From assembly GCA_016303085.1 (NCBI GenBank), contig JAEDMI010000001.1:1-36244 (forward strand): a stretch of 36,244 bases of DNA. Direction: 5' to 3'. The notes beneath the pieces are model-generated. The model searched no databases. It saw nothing but the letters and a program-made list of their open reading frames with translations, and had not been told where the DNA came from. The translations under genes and the position numbers were made by a program. The stretch's first letter is position 1; each line of letters opens with the position of its first letter. Source of the stretch: Acetatifactor sp. Lineage in GTDB: Bacteria; Bacillota; Clostridia; Lachnospirales; Lachnospiraceae. This document shows, one piece after another, positions 33,589 through 36,244 of this stretch.

Positions 33589-35304
33589 TCAGTCAGAACC
33601 CGCATATGCTGCCACAAGTTCCCATGCAGCCGGGGTTCCGTAGCCCAGCCTCCACACAGCCACGCCGCCTATTCCTCTTGCATTCATTACGTTAAGCTTT
33701 ACTCTCAGGGACTCCACATCCTCCAGCCAAATCTGATAAACCGCATCACCGCTCTGCCACTCAAGATAATTCTGGCAGGTCAGCTCATCCCATACAGCTG
33801 CGCCTTCTTTTCCCACACGCTTCAGATAATCCTCTATGTTGCACAGCGGAATCGCGTCATCCGTCACCTGCGTTCCTTCCGTCTTCCATACTCTTGTGTA
33901 GAAGGGAAGTGCATTTACCACCTTTTCTGCCGGTACCTGTTCCAACGTTCTGTCAATTCCACCGGATACATAATCGATGCTTGCAACGCTTCCCGCTTCT
34001 CCACAGCCACCCCAGTGCTCGTCATATCCCATAATTATCACATAGTCCGCAACCTGCCCCTGAATATCCAGTCTGGAATAATTTGCAGAGTTCAAAGGAA
34101 CATAGTTGTCTACGGATAAAGTCAAACCGTTCTGTCTGCACTGAACCGATAATTCTCTCAAAAACTGATTAAAGTGCGGCCGGCTTTCGCCTGACATCTT
34201 CTCAAAGTCGATATTGATACCGTCCAGTCCGTACTGTAGAGCAGTTGCAATCATGTTCTGTACCAGATTCTGCCGTTTTGTGGTATAAGAGAAAAGTTGG
34301 TTGCTGTCAATTTGAACTCCGGCATTGAAGTCGTCCCAGACTCCCCAAACCTTCAGTCCATAGCCATGTGCCTTGTCCACATACTGTTCCGAGGCAAAGG
34401 ATTGAAAGGAACCTTCATTATCCGTCAGACTGAACCAGGTGGGAGCAATGACATTTATTCCCTTGCCTTCCGCTACCATGGCATTCAGCGTATCGTTTCC
34501 GCCCACGCCATAGATGGCATGCCATCCCAGGCTCACTTTTCCGTCCATTCCGGTTGAGACATATTCCGCAGGTACATACGACGTCACCGGTGTCTCCACA
34601 TCCGTACTCATGTTTGTCAGTCTCTTGTTTTCCACATATCCGATAACGGAATCGGAAGTCTTTACCTTGCTCCAGGTTTCCATCTGCTCCAACAGTTCGA
34701 CAGTCTCACCTTTTTCCAGTTCTCTCAGAATCGGACTCTTGATACCTCCCTTCACTCTCAGTTGGGTATCCTTCGCCACATCATAGGTCTGCCTTACTCC
34801 CCACTCCGTATATATCTGTATGTGCCTGTCAAATCTTTCATAAGAGAAATTTGCAAACTGCTTTACATACTCTGCCGCAATGTAAAGCTTATCTCCCGAC
34901 AAATAGCATGTCACATATTCGGTCTGGTGTACCCCTTCGCTGTCACTGTAGCCCTTTTCTCCGAACAGTGCCGCGGAAGTATCGTCAGCCGAAGTAAAAA
35001 GAAGTTTTTGCTCATTCATATCCGCATAAAATATTTCGTTGAAATACGTCTTCACCGTATCCAAATCAAAGTAAACCGTTCCGGCGGTCACCACTGCCTG
35101 TTCGGCAACCATCTCATCCTGCAGGATAATGGCAAGATTCCCATCCCCCGTACCGACTGCTGCATTTGTCACCCCGTAATATTCATCCAGATCCGCAAGT
35201 TCTTTGCTGTAAGAATACTTATCCAGTATTTTCCCTCCGAAAGCTATTGCTCCCACCACCACAATCAGCAGCAGGGCTATTATCATCGGTATTATTTTCT
35301 TCAT
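33589..35304 (-). CDS. Membrane-anchored GH18 glycosidase with SH3 domain
   Basis: A 571-residue wall-acting enzyme. It has an N-terminal signal anchor (about 4-22) and a copper-amine-oxidase-N-like segment (about 55-165, common in clostridial surface proteins). A bacterial SH3 domain (about 178-230, ending VIGYVENKRL) precedes a GH18 catalytic domain from about 250. The GH18 signature is DGINIDFEKM (361-370), with Glu368 as the proton donor and both upstream aspartates intact. Relatives include spore cortex and wall N-acetylglucosaminidases of the SleL/YaaH type. The ribosome site is weak, with AGGG about 12 bases from the ATG. An extended -10 box and a dyad lie upstream. Confidence 0.9.
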   Translation of the reverse strand: MKKIIPMIIALLLIVVVGAIAFGGKILDKYSYSKELADLDEYYGVTNAAVGTGDGNLAIILQDEMVAEQAVVTAGTVYFDLDTVKTYFNEIFYADMNEQKLLFTSADDTSAALFGEKGYSDSEGVHQTEYVTCYLSGDKLYIAAEYVKQFANFSYERFDRHIQIYTEWGVRQTYDVAKDTQLRVKGGIKSPILRELEKGETVELLEQMETWSKVKTSDSVIGYVENKRLTNMSTDVETPVTSYVPAEYVSTGMDGKVSLGWHAIYGVGGNDTLNAMVAEGKGINVIAPTWFSLTDNEGSFQSFASEQYVDKAHGYGLKVWGVWDDFNAGVQIDSNQLFSYTTKRQNLVQNMIATALQYGLDGINIDFEKMSGESRPHFNQFLRELSVQCRQNGLTLSVDNYVPLNSANYSRLDIQGQVADYVIIMGYDEHWGGCGEAGSVASIDYVSGGIDRTLEQVPAEKVVNALPFYTRVWKTEGTQVTDDAIPLCNIEDYLKRVGKEGAAVWDELTCQNYLEWQSGDAVYQIWLEDVESLRVKLNVMNARGIGGVAVWRLGYGTPAAWELVAAYAGSD

Positions 35305-35383
35305 TATTTAACACAATCCCTTCCCTAGTTAAGTTGCAGCTGCAATTCTGTACTGTCGTTCAAAATTGCAGACAGTGTGTATG

Positions 35384-35426
35384 TGTAACTGTCCGTCACA
35401 GCAGAAAAACGAACAGTTACATCATA
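35384..35426 (-). promoter_or_regulatory. Extended -10 promoter and overlapping dyad upstream of the GH18 gene
   Basis: On the minus strand TGATATGAT gives an extended -10 (TATGAT at 35421-35426), with transcription expected near 35414. A 9-bp perfect inverted repeat, TGTAACTGT (35384-35392) / ACAGTTACA (35413-35421), lies over this start and could be an operator or a leader hairpin. Further down the leader is a perfect 12-bp palindrome TTGCAGCTGCAA (35334-35345). The regulator is unknown. Confidence 0.45.
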
Positions 35427-35479
35427 TCACATTCAACGTTTTAAGTCATTACCATTTTTTCGGGTTTCTCTCCCTTTTC

Positions 35480-35566
35480 CCTGCCGCTCCAGCACGAGAG
35501 GCAATCCGTTTCTTTCAGCGGCAGGTAACAAAGGAACTGCTAAAAAATTATTCTTCACAGTTCCTT
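35480..35566 (-). other. Two hairpins in the gap after the small unknown gene
   Basis: Downstream of the gene ending at 35588 are two perfect 9-bp inverted repeats: AAGGAACTG (35531-35539) / CAGTTCCTT (35558-35566), and CCTGCCGCT (35480-35488) / AGCGGCAGG (35517-35525). On the minus strand the first is followed by TGTT and may be a weak terminator; the second lacks a T run. The remaining part of 35305-35587 holds only the GH18 promoter region. Confidence 0.4.
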
Positions 35567-35587
35567 AGTCTGAAGAAGACATACTAA

Positions 35588-35902
35588 TCACCGATGAACC
35601 ACTTTATCAAAGCGTACCTGTTCAATATTTCCGGCATCCCCAAATACATAATCTGCCATATACGGGCTGTCTTCCCGAACCGATTTTGCCGCTGCTTCCC
35701 CGGGAAGTGCAGCTTCTCCGTCCACAAAAAGCTCAACTCCTCTGTCCCGCATTTGTTCGAGAAGTATTATCATACGTTCTCGGGCAGCCTCCATATTCAC
35801 TATTTCTCCATTTTCTTCATACAAGAATATACCTCCTATCCGGTTCAAAGGCCAAAAGGATTGTGATGAATCGTAAATGCGCCCGGCTGTACTCATCGGC
35901 AT
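35588..35902 (-). CDS. Small protein of unknown function
   Basis: I do not recognise this protein of up to 104 residues. It is soluble-looking and acidic, with a helical middle (MEAARERMIILLEQMRDRG) and no signal or membrane segment. The N-terminal stretch GRIYDSSQSFWPLNRIGG and the ending YMADYVFGDAGNIEQVRFD look protein-like rather than random. The start is unsure. ATGs at 35902 and 35896 have no Shine-Dalgarno sequence, whereas a TTG at 35824 has AGGAGG 8-9 bases upstream and would give 78 residues. It lies between the GH18 gene and the unassigned element at the right edge. Confidence 0.55.
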   Translation of the reverse strand: MPMSTAGRIYDSSQSFWPLNRIGGIFLYEENGEIVNMEAARERMIILLEQMRDRGVELFVDGEAALPGEAAAKSVREDSPYMADYVFGDAGNIEQVRFDKVVHR

Positions 35903-36054
35903 AATTTGCCAATAATTAAAAGACTAAAATGAATTATTTTTGTGAAAAAATATTAGTTGAAATACCATGACTGCGCAGACACCAGCTTCTTTGTGTCAAC
36001 ACTTGTAAGACATCCATAGAATATATGTCAGAATTCAAAGAATCGCCATATAAT

Positions 36055-36154
36055 ATGATAGGATGAAGTGGGACGACTTGCCCCTAGTAAGTTATATCAA
36101 CCTGAACTACAGACCGCTGCCTCCTTTCCTGTACAGAATGCCGGAGGCATTTAC
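36055..36154 (-). ncRNA. Candidate structured RNA or long 5' leader
   Basis: Downstream of a strong minus-strand promoter lies about 100 bases of higher-GC sequence in an AT-rich gap. It holds a 7-bp perfect stem TGCCTCC / GGAGGCA (36143-36149 and 36118-36124, 18-base loop) and further short complementary stretches around 36067-36090 (AAGT/ACTT, GGGG/CCC). No open frame fits it. It could be a leader of the small gene at 35902, though that is 250 bases away, or an independent small RNA. I compared it by eye with SRP RNA, 6S RNA, c-di-GMP-I and tRNA signatures and found no match. The rest of 35903-36244 is AT-rich with nothing I can name. Confidence 0.35.
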
Positions 36155-36160
36155 AATACG

Positions 36161-36189
36161 ATTATAGACTATTAGCTTCTTTTTGGCAA
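36161..36189 (-). promoter_or_regulatory. Strong promoter at the right edge
   Basis: On the minus strand TTGCCA (36184-36189), an exact 17-base spacer and a perfect TATAAT (36161-36166) predict transcription from about 36154, 250 bases upstream of the nearest gene. Confidence 0.7.
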
Positions 36190-36244
36190 GTCTTATATGA
36201 AAATTATTAAAAAAATTTAAACTTAAATCCTGCTATTGACTTCA

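Noticed and set aside
36055..36154. SRP RNA, 6S RNA, tRNA or c-di-GMP-I riboswitch
   Set aside because: No GGAA-capped SRP helix, cloverleaf, T-loop, 6S central bubble or GEMM core is visible on either strand. Left as an unassigned candidate.

Overview
The window looks like chromosomal core DNA from a spore-forming anaerobic member of the Clostridia, most likely Lachnospiraceae. The reasons are the split GlgC/GlgD ADP-glucose pyrophosphorylase, SpoVG, CwlD-, SleB- and GH18-type wall enzymes, ECF-type vitamin transporters (BioY, QueT), a class B sortase with a VPKTG substrate, and a moderate GC content with AGGAGG-type ribosome binding sites. This placement is inferred from gene content. No rRNA, tRNA, insertion sequence, prophage or CRISPR array was seen.

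Layout. 1-6685 (minus): glgC-glgD-spoVG-pth-mfd, with mfd running off the left edge, transcribed from a good promoter upstream of glgC. 7006-8388 (plus): murC, divergent from glgC. 8389-8558: a dense cluster of seven DnaA-box-like 9-mers, followed by a promoter and the operon dnaD-like / dnaC(dnaI)-like / prs-like, closed by a terminator at 12020-12052. 12194-12763 (plus): bioY behind a promoter and a BirA-type operator. 12818-13345 (minus): a membrane-anchored protein of unknown function. 13540-14217 (plus): queT behind a long structured leader that can sequester its Shine-Dalgarno sequence in a pseudoknot. 14258-18371 (minus): three tightly coupled genes (small unknown protein, SAM methyltransferase, 843-residue membrane-anchored protein) lying directly downstream of the ATP synthase operon. 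18441-25661 (minus): atpZ-atpI-atpB-atpE-atpF-atpH-atpA-atpG-atpD-atpC, a complete F-type ATP synthase whose c subunit carries the Na+-binding signature. 25818-26934 (plus): a GNAT acetyltransferase and a DUF402 protein. 26931-31622 (minus): cwlD-tsaC-rpiB-upp-comEB-(coiled coil plus SleB hydrolase), the neighbourhood that also precedes the atp operon in Bacillus subtilis. 31751-33515 (plus): class B sortase and its likely wall-anchored substrate. 33589-35902 (minus): a GH18/SH3 wall glycosidase and a small unknown gene. 35903-36244 has no gene but holds a strong minus-strand promoter and a structured sequence that may be a leader or small RNA.

How the parts connect. Most of the window serves housekeeping: energy conservation, glycogen precursor synthesis, peptidoglycan precursor synthesis and remodelling, nucleotide salvage (upp, comEB, prs), tRNA modification and recycling (tsaC, queT supply, pth) and replication start (DnaD/DnaC). 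The points most worth following are regulatory: the DnaA-box cluster in front of the helicase-loading genes, the queT leader pseudoknot, a probable leaderless start of the atp operon, and the unassigned RNA-like element at the right edge.
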